From assembly GCA_963922205.1 (NCBI GenBank), contig CAWUHX010000129.1, positions 248,001-312,000 on the forward strand: a DNA stretch of 64,000 nucleotides, given 5' to 3'. This document shows, piece by piece, positions 20,850 to 31,025 of the stretch (position 1 is its first letter; every line of letters starts with the position of its first letter). Origin of the DNA: Romanomermis culicivorax. Its lineage: Eukaryota; Nematoda; Enoplea; Mermithida; Mermithidae. Under the pieces are notes generated by a model. The model saw nothing but the letters and a program-made list of their open reading frames with translations, was not told the DNA's origin and did not search any database. The position numbers and the translations under genes are program-made.

Positions 20850-21851
20850 ATGGTCGACCAAATGCTTCACCAATTCAATGGCCCAAAGATTTTAAACCAT
20901 CAAGGATCCAACCACATGTTGGCAGCCATCAAAGCTCATTTTTGGTGGCCCCCCATGAAAGACGACGTCCTCAATTGGATAAAGAGTTGCAAGATTTGCC
21001 AATCAACCTCACTGCGTGCAATGCCACTGTCACCTTTATTACCAATTCAGCTGGCCCATCCCTTTGAAATTGTCACCATGGACATTGTCAATATTTCGCC
21101 GGTCCGTGAGAAACGCCCCTATGTTATCCTTTTTCAGGACTATTTCACCAAATGGGTTTCTGTACATCTGATCCTGGATCAAAAAGGGACAACGATCGTG
21201 GAATGCTTTGTGAACAATGTTCTCTTCACCCACCGTAGCCTGCTCGTCCTCCTTTCTGATCAAGGTGGATGTTTTACCTCAAAGCTCATGCAAGAAATCT
21301 GTGAACTGCTCGAAATTCACAAGGTCAAGACCAAGGCGTACTATCCTCAATGCAAGGGCATGGTTGAACGTTTCAACCAAACCCTCATTGCCCAACTTAA
21401 GAAATACACTGCCAACGATCTGGATCACTGGGAATGCTATCTGCCCTATGCTGTTTTCGCCTACAATGCAATGCCGCATACAGCTACGCACCATTCACCT
21501 TTCAGCCCGCTACGTGGATACGAATCTCGCATTACATTCGACTATGACTGCACGCATCACCTCACTTTGCTGCTCAATTACGATGCATACCAACATATCC
21601 TAATGCAAGCACAACTCAAAATGCACAAATCAATCAAATCTAACCTGGAGAATGCCGCCACAGTTAGCAAGAATTATTTAGATAAGAAGGCCTGCACACA
21701 CGACATCAACATCAATGATCTTGTCTTATTGATCAACATGAGGAAAGCTAATAAAATTCAACCCGATTTTATTGGCCCATTTATCCTTACCAATAGGGCC
21801 CACCTTGCTGAAAATGTCATCACAATTGACACTCTCGACACACCCAGTTGA
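20850..21851 (+). CDS. Gypsy integrase
   Basis: 333 open codons. An HHCC-type zinc domain is partly kept ([24 protein letters not shown] with SCKICQ). The catalytic core has Asp in VTMDIV (about 21081), Asp in LSDQGG (about 21260) and Glu in [10 protein letters not shown] (about 21368), matching the DD35E triad. The tail ([19 protein letters not shown]) is the usual C-terminal domain; no chromodomain is seen. It would insert the cDNA. This is the best preserved pol domain and carries no visible lesion; its true start lies upstream in the polyprotein. Confidence 0.9.
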   Translation: MVDQMLHQFNGPKILNHQGSNHMLAAIKAHFWWPPMKDDVLNWIKSCKICQSTSLRAMPLSPLLPIQLAHPFEIVTMDIVNISPVREKRPYVILFQDYFTKWVSVHLILDQKGTTIVECFVNNVLFTHRSLLVLLSDQGGCFTSKLMQEICELLEIHKVKTKAYYPQCKGMVERFNQTLIAQLKKYTANDLDHWECYLPYAVFAYNAMPHTATHHSPFSPLRGYESRITFDYDCTHHLTLLLNYDAYQHILMQAQLKMHKSIKSNLENAATVSKNYLDKKACTHDININDLVLLINMRKANKIQPDFIGPFILTNRAHLAENVITIDTLDTPS

Positions 21852-23373
21852 CTGCAGACAGTTTCCACGCTTCATCTGAAACCATTCATTCGGCGTCCAG
21901 CAAAAGACATTTTCAATTCTGGAGCCAGTGGACCCCATCCGCCATCTCACACTTCACCATTACAATAAGTTCGATTCAAAACCTATTTCCTGATAGGCCT
22001 TCATCACCCAGAGTTGTACATAATTCTCACCCCTTTTGTTTTCTTTAGATCAAGATGACGGCTTGGACTGATCACCTGCTGCATAACCTGGGTGTAATCC
22101 GTACACATTACACTCACTCCACTTGTGTTTTCTACCTGTTCCAATTCTACATCAAGTTTACATCATTGTCGACTACACCTTAATGGAGACCCGCCACAAT
22201 ACTTAGGAGAGGGATCTTCTTTAAATTTAGGTTCTGTTATGCGAGTGGTCATTCCATTTAATGCTGCCCGACCCTGGTTGTATTCACTCTCATAAGACTA
22301 AATGGGAAAGGTTGATTTTAGCTTTTAATAACTTAGTGGTGTTTGTAGCGCTTTGTATTTGTTTACATTTTTAGTTTACATTTTCCCAACTTTACACTTT
22401 TCTTCACCTTTCAGCAGCTTTACTTCACTTTAATTCATTTCTCATTCTCGCTTCCGTTTCGAATAATCGAACTTCGCAACCACTCTTTCAAATTTTTCCA
22501 TCATAATGACAACGCCATCTACCTTGTCTGCCACCAATTAACCCTCGCCATATTGCAAATCACTCAACATCAACTAATGATACATTCGATTGGGAGAACA
22601 GCAACTGCACCAGAAAACATTAGCTTCTGCTGCAATGGTACTTTCTAATCTATGCATGCATTCTTTCCAGCTTTTCTGTCCCTGTGCATGCCCTCTGACC
22701 TGTACTTGGGACCCCATGGGATACCTCACTTACGCTGTATCCCCTGAATGCCCGTGGTCAGCTGCAGTGATCCCATTATCATCAAGCTATGGCTAAACTT
22801 GTCGCCATAGCTGGCTGCTGCTTTGACTGGCCCATACAGCAACTTTGTGATCCACCTGAAGTTGTCAAGTGATCCACCCGAAGTTGTCAAGACACGCCCA
22901 TCTCAGTGACATCCCCGCCCAAGTCTCAGCCATCTGGGGAACCCTATCATCTTTTTGTTCAAAACAACACACTTCTTCTTGATCAAAATCTATGGTCGAC
23001 CTTTGGACTGGCACGACCACTGCCATTGCCCACTACCCAATTTGTTCTATATTGAGTAACACGCCCAGTTTTGTTTAGAAAATAAGGTCAAACGCTTGAT
23101 CTGTGCCACCAATCTCGAATGTTGATTTGTTTCTTTGTTTGCCCAGCCACCTAACATACTGCTGCCACCGATTTTTCTAGCACCCAGATGTTTGGGGGTG
23201 ACCCTCATCGTCCAGCCCACACCAAATTTCAGGGCTACACCTTGGTAGGTTGCAACACCAAATCCATAATTGCCGGAGACGTGAAGAACTTCGAATTGGC
23301 TGTTCCCATGCCAGCCCATTCCACAGCATCATATTACCCATGAAATGTTCAACTCACATTCCTGAATGGAACC
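21852..23373 (+). other. Post-integrase region, mostly noncoding
   Basis: About 1.5 kb between integrase and the next long frames. A purine-rich GGAGAGGGATC lies near 22205, followed by TGTTATGCGAGTGG at 22236, which looks like a polypurine tract and LTR start. No second copy was found, so a recombinant origin of the element is possible but unproved. No coherent gene is recognised. Confidence 0.4.
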
Positions 23374-24112
23374 ATGTTTGTCTTCGAAACTTTTGCTGCA
23401 ACGCCAGAAGACTGGACTCCGTTGTTCTCCCTTGTCAACAGCGAGCACACCATCCTAATCTCTTTGGATGGAGCCAACGACTGGGGGGGGGGAATTTACA
23501 CCCTCCTCAGTACTCAGTTCTGTAAAGACCACCAAAAGAAAAACAAAGATCCCATGGTGAAGGCCATCCATTTTGACGCCTACCAAGTAATACGCAACAT
23601 TGCTATCTCCTCGCCGCTCTATGAGCTGGCTCAGAGTATAGGCTTCATCCCAGAAAATGCATGCTCAAAGCCACCATTTCGGCTATGTAGGCGATTGATA
23701 TGTTGCAGCTCATGCTCAAATTCCCTGCCATGCTCTGTTTCTTCAACAATCCACAGGAACTGTATTTGCAGCCAGACGTCTTGGCCAAGCTGCCCTTGAT
23801 GCATTTTACCCAATCCTGCTTTTCCTCGCTTTTGGCAGATATGGATTCATTCTTGAAATGTACAACACTCCATCGTTGTATCCACATGGCTCATTGGAAG
23901 CCACCAAAATTGATCGACTGGCCGAAACGCTCGTTGCCACTTTTCATAACATTTTGTTAACTGACGTTATGCCCACCAATTCGACCAACAAAGTGTATCT
24001 GACAATCTTGCAAATCGCCTTACCAGTGATCATGCAGGATGAGGTTCTTTCTGCATATCAATTTTTATGTAGGATTGCACATCATCCCACCACAGTCTGT
24101 CTTTCTGTCTAG
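23374..24112 (+). pseudogene. Unknown retrotransposon-internal ORF (A)
   Basis: Starts in one frame (MFVFETFAATPEDWTPLFSL..VNSEHTILISLDGAND) and continues after about 23690 in another with a long hydrophobic-helical stretch (LGQAALDAFYPILLFLAFGR, later YPHGSLEATKIDRLAETLVA) up to TAG at 24110. The composition is protein-like in both parts, so one frameshift is likely. A position after integrase would suit an envelope or accessory gene, but there is no signal peptide, fusion peptide or clear anchor, and I recognise no family. Confidence 0.45.
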
Positions 24113-24424
24113 GCATCCAACCCAATGGTTTTCCGGACATCAAAACATTGATGCACACCACCCATCTGAAATTCCTGACCACCCCAAAAGTGCTGAAAAA
24201 GAAAAAGAAGAAGCAGAAAGATGATTGAAACAAATCACCAGATGTCTCTGACAATGAACGCCCAGCGCTTCAACCCAAGAAATTATACAGTGATCCAAAA
24301 TGCCTTCAAGCAGTGGTAGCCTCGGCCATGAAGAGTGGCCTCATGCATCGCTTGATCGAGTTACTCGGCCTTCCCGTATCATGGATTTACAAGCTCGCCA
24401 TCCATGATCATTTCGAGTTTCTAA

Positions 24425-26125
24425 ATGACATGCCGCTCCCCACAGACATCAATGACATTTGGATCGAGGGTGGCAGCGGACCAACCCCTTCACAATCGCA
24501 CCTATCAGGGTACACATTACCGTTATCTCCCTAATACCATCCTTAGTCTTTTGCATGTTGATGGACCCTGGTTTCAGCAGCTCACCACCACTATGCCACT
24601 CGCCGCAGATATAGTCTCACCATGCTCCACTGCCAAATTCTCCTACATAAATGATCTTTTGAGGAAGCACGCCCAAACCCTCGACAATGCCACCCGCACG
24701 GTGTTCTACACTTGTATGTGGTACCGGGCCGCAAAAAATCCCTATACAGAGCTTACCAATTGGATGAACGGCATCCCCAAACGCAAGTCTGCATTTGACC
24801 ATGAGCCTGGCACTTACATCTGTAATGCTTTTGCCCTGTGCCTGGTCATCTTCAATGAAGATTTCCATATGGATACCACCATAGAAGAAATAGAAATCGG
24901 AAAAACGGACTACACAGCAAACCTGCACAGCTGGTTCCATTTTTATTCTCGCTTGCTCGGCACTATCAATTTTCAAAATCGGTTTTCATTTCTGGCGCCA
25001 ATCTATGCATACTTGTTGCTGACTATGGCCTCAGCACGCATATTGACAGCCAAAGAATTGCTAGACCAACCGATTTTGCTAGCCGCTCCCGAGCCGTCAG
25101 ATGACGAGCTCTTCGAAACACCGATTTTCGACCTCAACATCGCAAAATTGCCGACAACAGCTCCTACATCTGCACCAACTGAACCACCAGCTGCGGCCAT
25201 TCTTATGGTCTCAGGGACACAAATCAATGATTTCCTAAAGCTCACACTCGATGATATTTTGTCATGGGCACTGGTTCTCCTGGAGGAATTGACACCCATT
25301 CAACCATTTGACATGGACACTGAAACAAACACAGCAACCTTAGACCAAATGTTGACTGACATCCCAGAAGAGACCACAACAGATAATGCTACCACCATGG
25401 ATGTAGCACCCCCTGTGCCTGCCATGAACAGAGTTCCTCTCATGCCTGCCTTGGATCCGTCAATGTATTTGGCCACCCCCATGATTTTGCCTGGCCTGCC
25501 GATTATCGCTACTGTTGCTGCAGCCAGGTATATTCTCACTGTCCGATTTTCACAACAAATCATTTCAGATACTCAATGGAATGCCTTGGTCACCACTCTC
25601 AATGCATACAATTTCCCGCCACCACTGCCCCCTATGCTATTCCTGGAACACCACTGGTGTGATTACCTGCAGGTGTTACAAGACCAAATTCAGAAACTTT
25701 TGCTGCCACTGATGACCCCTGCATCCACTGCCCTGCAGCAACCACCAACTGTTCAATCAGCTCCCATTATAACATAATTGGGGCCTCAGCCGATGTCTAC
25801 TCAATTACCACTGACAGTTCCTATGGACATTCATGCGCCACAGCCACACAGCACTTCAACCCCTAACCTCGATCACCATGGCCAATGGATTCGCAAACCC
25901 ACTCAATACGAGCATTCGGTCAAACGCAAAACCCAACAACAAGAAGAAATCAAATACTGTAAAGCCCACAAAACCGGCATGACAGATGAGCCCCATGCCC
26001 AATGCACACCACCGCCCAGTATGTCCCGCACTGAACCCAGCAAAATGCTGAATGAATGGACAACCAGAGGCTGTGAACAAGGGGCTAAAAGAAAGAACGA
26101 CAAACAGCTGGTCAAACCAGCTTAA
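24425..26125 (+). pseudogene. Unknown retrotransposon-internal ORF (B), one stop codon
   Basis: 566 codons in one frame with a single TAA at 25775-25777. The first half is globular ([20 protein letters not shown]; a Leu/Tyr-rich segment near 25000). The middle is Pro/Thr/Ala-rich with acidic patches, and a segment near 25525-25660 ([20 protein letters not shown]) leads to a basic, Gln/Lys-rich end (about 25890-26120). The pattern resembles, from memory, uncharacterised proteins abundant in Romanomermis annotations; I cannot verify this here. Function unknown; a gag-like structural role is possible because a helical domain precedes a basic tail. Confidence 0.55.
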
Positions 26126-26139
26126 CTATTGGGGGGACT

Positions 26140-27755
26140 GTGCAGCCAAAAGTCACGCCGATGAACAGTTCCAGTACCCAAACGAAGTCAGCTCAATCAA
26201 GGGCCCCATGACAGCCAATGCTGCCGGCCCACTGTTCTGATAGCCATCAATCTCGTCACTAGTCGCATCAGCGTGAGGACCCCCACCACCAACAAAGGGA
26301 TTGTTTCCATCGCCAAGACAACACAACTGGAGACAGCAGTGATCAAGATTGCAGGACTGATGCCCCTCATCATCAAACTCAGAGCGAACAAACACAACAG
26401 GTGCACTCTACCAGCTTTTACGAAAGAGATTATCAACACGCTTTCTGCCATTTGCTGCCCAAGTTAGCCAATTATATTAGCCTGCTGCACCATGAAGCTG
26501 AAATCCAACGCCACCTTGAAGTGTTGAAAAATCTGCCGCCACAGCCAGAATTAAAAGTCCCCTTGCCTCCGGCACTGCTGATGAATGTCGAACTGTTCCC
26601 AAATCTGCAGTGACTACCAGGACTATGACATCATTGCCGACCACGGCCTTGACGTCGGTCTCCTCTACAACCGTACCGCGAATACCGGCTACAAGCATGC
26701 CGATGTCAACAACTACGTCCACCATTCCCTCAAGGCCAAAGTTGGTGATCACAACCTGTCCGGTACTGGGCACCATTCCCCCAGCCGGTACTAATTTGCA
26801 ATTCACACCACAATTGCCCAGCAAAACAACTATGTTGCCAAACTACGTTCATTTTGGCCCAACCAACCTGCAGCACTCAATTACGCTGGCAACGCCACAC
26901 TATCCTCCAGGCATTGACCGGAATGTTGAGTCTTTCTCGCCACCTACCTTGCACCAGATGGTCCTTATCAACTTTTTTGGCTGCATCACAGTCCACATTA
27001 CAATGGCTGTCCACGTCCAAGCCACAAATGCCTCAGTAGCCATTTACCAATATTTCCGCAATCACTACTGCAGGGATTACTGCGAACCTCGGCTGCCAGT
27101 CTTCCACGACGTCACCACTCTCATTTTTTGATGGTTTGCGGGCATCTGGGCCAATGAACTTGGTGTCATTGACGCCATCCAAACTCCCCATTTTGCATTT
27201 TTCCTCTATGAAGCTTGCAAATTGGACAATCCATCTTGTTTGATCGAGGCTTATAACACCGCCGTCGGGCTCATCGACTCCTGGATGGCGTACCCTCAAT
27301 ACGCACCATTCCCGCAACCACCAGAAACTGCCGATATTCATGGTATCTATTTGCACTACCACAGCAAAACCCATCCCCCAGTTCCCTTGTTACACTGTCA
27401 CAATTTCTCAGGGCACTGGAACTTTCTACCCCCGCGACCTCTGCTGCAAATGGGACTGCCATCCTATCACCTGTCTATGGTTCGGCTGCCCATTCCTTGG
27501 CCCGAAACCAGTCCGCTTTCACCGATTCAAAGCCAAATGTACACCTCATCATCCCACCGCAGGGGCGATGCCAACTGTCATGGCCACACACCGTATCATT
27601 GGCAATCGAATCAGTATGATGACCACTATAATAATCGCTGCAACCCTCCTCCCCCTCCCGACAACCCACACCGTGATGACCGCTACAACCACTGCCAGGA
27701 TTATCAAAGTCACCCACGTTACGCCTCGGACACAGGTCATCGCCGCTGTCATTGA
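26140..27755 (+). pseudogene. Unknown retrotransposon-internal ORF (C)
   Basis: Open text runs first in one frame (FYERDYQHAFCHLLPKLANY, about 26416-26475), shifts near 26605 to the frame of 26610-27131, is broken by TGA at 27129-27131, and continues in that frame from 27222 to 27755. Middle parts are Thr/Ser/Pro-rich; the C-terminus is rich in Tyr, Asp, Arg and His (HRDDRYNHCQDYQSH) like a nucleic-acid-binding tail. It probably continues ORF B as one long protein or module. No enzyme motif seen. Confidence 0.5.
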
Positions 27756-27853
27756 TCTGTTGCCCTTTTTTGTACAGTAACCTCGTTTTGTTATTTTCTT
27801 CATTTTCTCATTTTTTGTTTCTCACCCAGTTGTTTTGTTAATCTCGATTTTGC

Positions 27854-28321
27854 ATGCTTTCTGTTGTACTAGTTCTCCTCACTGCCATGCAGCCAATGCT
27901 TGTCCACACAGTAAGACGCTCCGACATGTTCTACCGCCATGTGCCCCCACTTCCGTCAGATTGTCCTATTGCTGCAGCATTGTCGCGTTTTGTTTTGCCT
28001 CGGAATCCACATGACTGTAATGGCCAGCCTCACCCTCCCATCTGCATGGACTTGTGTGCTGGTGCGCTCCAGTATATCGGTGCAGATGGAGTGATGACAT
28101 GGGCCATGGTGTTGCCGATGAACTTCAGCCAGGCTAATTGTGGAGTGCATCGGGAGGTCTCACCCTATGTGCTGCCAAAATCGGCTCAAACAACTACAAC
28201 GACTCCATCAGCCCCACTGTGTGGCGCCAAAGATCCCTTCAGCCACCCCAGTGATGGCCCTAGTGGTGGAGTCCCTTCCCCTTGCCAGTGTTGGTTGTTC
28301 CATGACGATCCCTTAAGGTGA
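27854..28321 (+). CDS. Secreted or envelope-like short ORF before the 3' LTR
   Basis: 155 codons. The N-terminus MLSVVLVLLTAMQPMLVHTV has the features of a signal peptide. The rest has eight or more cysteines, one N-glycosylation pattern (NFS near residue 95) and a Thr-rich stretch (TTTTTPSAPL). The stop (TGA 28319-28321) stands 9 bases before the polypurine tract, the position of env in some gypsy elements. There is no C-terminal membrane anchor and the length is far below a typical envelope, so it may be truncated or a different secreted product. Confidence 0.5.
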   Translation: MLSVVLVLLTAMQPMLVHTVRRSDMFYRHVPPLPSDCPIAAALSRFVLPRNPHDCNGQPHPPICMDLCAGALQYIGADGVMTWAMVLPMNFSQANCGVHREVSPYVLPKSAQTTTTTPSAPLCGAKDPFSHPSDGPSGGVPSPCQCWLFHDDPLR

Positions 28322-28330
28322 TCTACCGCT

Positions 28331-28342
28331 AGGGGGGAGGGG
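28331..28342 (+). promoter_or_regulatory. Polypurine tract
   Basis: AGGGGGGAGGGG immediately precedes the 3' LTR start (TGTTGTAG at 28343), the expected primer site for plus-strand DNA synthesis. Confidence 0.85.
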
Positions 28343-28855
28343 TGTTGTAGTGTGTTTCGGCCGATTCGTAGGAGTTTTCAAAGTTTGTCGATTATTCAAA
28401 GATGCATGCAGGATCCAAGTGGCGCGAGCTACGTGGACCATTGAAGGGCGTCTTATTGTAGTTCAGTTTTGGTACATGTGTGGTGAGCGCTCTCTTATTA
28501 TTACTAGTGTTATATTTTTATATCCCCATGCATTTTGTACTATTTTCCCAGCATGCAGGATTTCTTCCTATTTCTCGCCTACGCACTGGTTTTGTACGTA
28601 AGAGAGTTATTTTTGTGTTAGGTAGAACCGTCAGGAGAAAAGTTCTCCTCTTTTGATCTAGGTCTTTGGGAATTCAAATTAGAAAACCAAAGGTTTGCTA
28701 ATTTGGATTCCTTTACTGTGGAGTTTAAGTACTTGTAAGAAGTTAATTTATCGGGTAAGTGTGGGTGTTGGAAATACGTGCATTAAGGACGATCCCTGGA
28801 CCCAACTCCTGCCTGCCTTCATCCAAAAGCCTCGACCTAATTTTCAAATACAACA
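28343..28855 (+). repeat. 3' LTR (513 bp)
   Basis: TGTTGTAGTGTG to AATACAACA, colinear with 14488-15119 apart from the tandem expansion in the 5' copy. Followed by AAAA. The shared text includes TTCAAAGTTTGTCG and the GTTCTCCTCTTTTGATCTAG block. Confidence 0.92.
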
Positions 28856-29720
28856 AAAACTCCATTCATATATTCAATTGTGGCATGTGTGCCCGCACAC
28901 TGTTGATTGAGAATTAATGGAATTTAGACAGAAGTCCCTGAAGATGATCTTTAGGTTGTGGTTCAATGATGATGTGGACACCATGTGTACTGCCTTTCCA
29001 GCTTGCAACTACATTTCTGATCAGTAATGCATCACACATCAACTCCACATAGATCAAAAACCGACCCTTTCAATTTCAGAAAAGTTCGGATTCATCAGGA
29101 TTCATTATTGGAATATGAGTGCAATCAATGACACCACGAAAGCCTTGTTTTTCCTAAGCCGCTATGTATGGATTGATAATCTATTGGTCTTGAGAAGGCC
29201 ATGAATTTTGGTTACGGTTTAGGGACAGACCGGATAACTGTGTGCAAGCATGTAGCCAAGAATTTTTTCGGGGGGCACATATTTTTTGCAAGCCAATATC
29301 TCAGACTAAGGTACGAGGGCATTTCTGACTTGACTTTTTTTTGAAGACAAAACCAAAGGTTTTTCTGCATTTTTTTACTTTTGCTTTGCTTTTTTTAACA
29401 CTTGAAACATTTTGGGAGACCATGGCCCTCCCAACCCCCCCCCCCCTTCGGCCTACAGGTCTGACTGTATGTATGCATCTTGACACACCACTTTGACTCA
29501 TATGTAAATCGGCAATTTCTTGTTGTAATTCGCCTCCCACTAAAAATTTTAGACTAATAAATACCTATATACCTCTCATTTGCCATATGCCATCTCAAAT
29601 GCCCTCCTGTGCATGTACACCAACACACTCCAAGTTCCAACATGTGTGCACTCTATTTCTATAAATCAGCTTTCATTTTATGACATCAACAATCTCAGCT
29701 TTTGGAGTTGAAATTCACCA

Positions 29721-30030
29721 ATGGACAGCTTTGACAATGAATCTACTCCTGTAATGGGGGCTAAACGGAAAAAATGCTGACTGAACAATGTGAATCTTCA
29801 TCAAATGTTGTTATTGATCAAAAATACCTTATGGACTTGAGGAGGTGTCAGATGAAAGCCGAACATAAATTAAAAATGAAATTAATTCAAGGTGAACATG
29901 ATTTGAAAATTGGCTTGCATGAAAGGCACTGAGGCAAAAACAAAAACAAAAAAATTACTTGAAAGTGATTGCCCTGAATAAAGAAATCAAAGCTCCTAGA
30001 GAAAAAGCTAGCCATTATTGAATGCCTCAA
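29721..30030 (+). pseudogene. Harbinger-associated Myb/MADF-type accessory protein remnant
   Basis: A start at ATG 29721 (MDSFDNESTPVMGAKRKKC) is followed by stops, then RCQMKAEHKLKMKLIQGEHD and further Lys/Glu/Leu heptad-like text to about 30020. PIF/Harbinger elements carry a second gene for a Myb/SANT-like DNA-binding protein, often with such a charged coiled-coil C-terminus, divergent from the transposase. Here it is on the opposite strand from the transposase, as expected. Only the C-terminal part is suggestive; the Myb domain is not recognisable. Confidence 0.5.
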
Positions 30031-30703
30031 ATTTGTCTAAGTTCATCGGGAGGTCGAAATATGATCGACTTCTGCTCCACCTTCCACTTAGTGAATGCAC
30101 GATTGGCATGGCAATTTGTGATTTCTATGATTTCTATAAAGCCCTAAACTTTCTTGTCCTTTGTGAATCATAAACTTATGTTATGAGCTGAGTTTTGATT
30201 TAGTTTGATGGAAAGCAAAATCTTTTTACATACTTGAGTATCCCCTGACAAACTATTGTGACGAGTCGTTTGACGCTGTAAGCTATCATTCAAAAAATCA
30301 ATCAACTCTCGTAGCATGTTTTTTTGAACCAGTATCGTAAAAAGAATACTCCTGATCATTATAGATTTCAAAATGATTTGAACGGCGAAATGTAGAGCGA
30401 TTTACGAAATCAAATTCTACATCTTCTTCCACATCAATAAAAGAATTAAGAAAGTCTACTTCATCCATTTTTCGTGAAAGAAAAACAAAAAAATGAATTT
30501 TCTTGTGTTATTTTTATTTTATTTGGGCTAAGACCAGATATAAAATTGATGAATAAAAAGATCGACTTTTATACCTTTTATACACAGAATAAGCTATGAA
30601 GTCGTCCGTCATACCACACAAATTTATGCGACGATTTTATTTAGTGAATATCGCTATTTTCTGGCCACTATTCACTGAATAGCACCATTCGGCTGAATTT
30701 CAA

Positions 30704-30787
30704 TGAATTTCAAGTGTTCACAGATCGAAATGATGAATTTCAAGTGTTCACAGATCTTTTTTGATGAATTTCAAGTGTTCACAGATC
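30704..30787 (+). repeat. Three tandem 23-bp units
   Basis: TGAATTTCAAGTGTTCACAG followed by ATC occurs at 30704, 30734 and 30765, separated by 7-8-bp spacers. It abuts the right end of the Harbinger element. Confidence 0.9.
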
Positions 30788-30860
30788 TTTTTTGTGAAAA
30801 ACATTTTTTATGCCAGCAACGCTTTATCGGGTAAGACTTTTTTTTTGTCCACATCGATTG

Positions 30861-31025
30861 TAGTTCCTGAGATCAGGTATAGATAAACTTTCGATTGCTA
30901 AGCACTTTTTTAGTCCATTATAAAGAAAACCCATGGGAAAAAAGTGGTCAGTGTAACTTTACTCAGAATTTGCTATGTGGTATCGAACGCACTATTCAGC
31001 ATTTACACTTGGGGACCAAAAATAT
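30861..31025 (+). repeat. Dispersed TAGTTCCTGAG repeat, copy 1
   Basis: Shares with 51415-51590 and 36205-36330 the order TAGTTCCTGAG(A/G)TCAGGT, AAACTTTCGA, CCATGGG, GTCAGTGTAA, ATTACTC/TTACTCAG, GGTATCGAA..ACTATT and ACACTTGG. No coding content. Ends not defined. Confidence 0.7.

Larger units (their letters stand above)
14488..28855 (+). mobile_element. Ty3/gypsy-type LTR retrotransposon, 14.4 kb
   Basis: LTRs at 14488-15119 and 28343-28855 start TGT and end ACA and are flanked by AAAA (14484-14487, 28856-28859). Interior order is gag-like, aspartic protease, reverse transcriptase, RNase H, integrase, which is the Ty3/gypsy order. About 6.3 kb of further coding-like sequence separates integrase from the polypurine tract at 28331-28342. 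In the last 118 bp of the LTRs I count eight differences, and the coding frames carry many stops, so this copy is not recent. It is inserted inside the Harbinger transposase. Confidence 0.92.
14340..29540 (-). pseudogene. PIF/Harbinger (HARBI1-like) transposase, interrupted
   Basis: Reading right to left on the minus strand: a helix-turn-helix-like segment (EIADLHMSQSGVSRCIHTV, about 29468-29535); the catalytic-core segments GVIDCTHIPIMNP (about 29102-29140) and ELMCDALLIRNVVASWKGSTH (about 28990-29055); then a THATIEYMNGVF segment that ends at 28856. After the retrotransposon the protein resumes at 14487 with LQYSPKKFGALIVGCAVLHNF. These match the order of HARBI1-type transposases, a DDE nuclease. 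Removing the LTR element plus one AAAA restores the frame across the junction. Several other stops and a low-similarity insert around 29190-29460 show that it was already decaying or decayed later. Confidence 0.85.
13836..30703 (-). mobile_element. PIF/Harbinger transposon, split by an LTR retrotransposon
   Basis: Transposase text on the minus strand and a Myb/MADF-type coiled-coil remnant on the plus strand lie between related end sequences. The left end begins GGGCCGGATGACAGG at 13836 directly after TAA, then CTATTCGGC/AATAGCACTATTC arrays and AATAAATTTATGCG at about 13946. The right end shows the inverse order: AAATTTATGCG at 30622, then GTGAATA, AATAGCACCATTCGGCTGAA. Without the 14368-bp LTR insertion and its duplicated AAAA it would be about 2.5 kb, a usual Harbinger size. 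The outermost right terminus is lost or replaced by the direct repeats at 30704. Confidence 0.8.

Noticed and set aside
23374-28321. Retroviral envelope spanning the post-integrase frames
   Set aside because: No furin-like site, fusion peptide or terminal anchor could be recognised, and the frames are Pro/Thr-rich with basic tails unlike an envelope.
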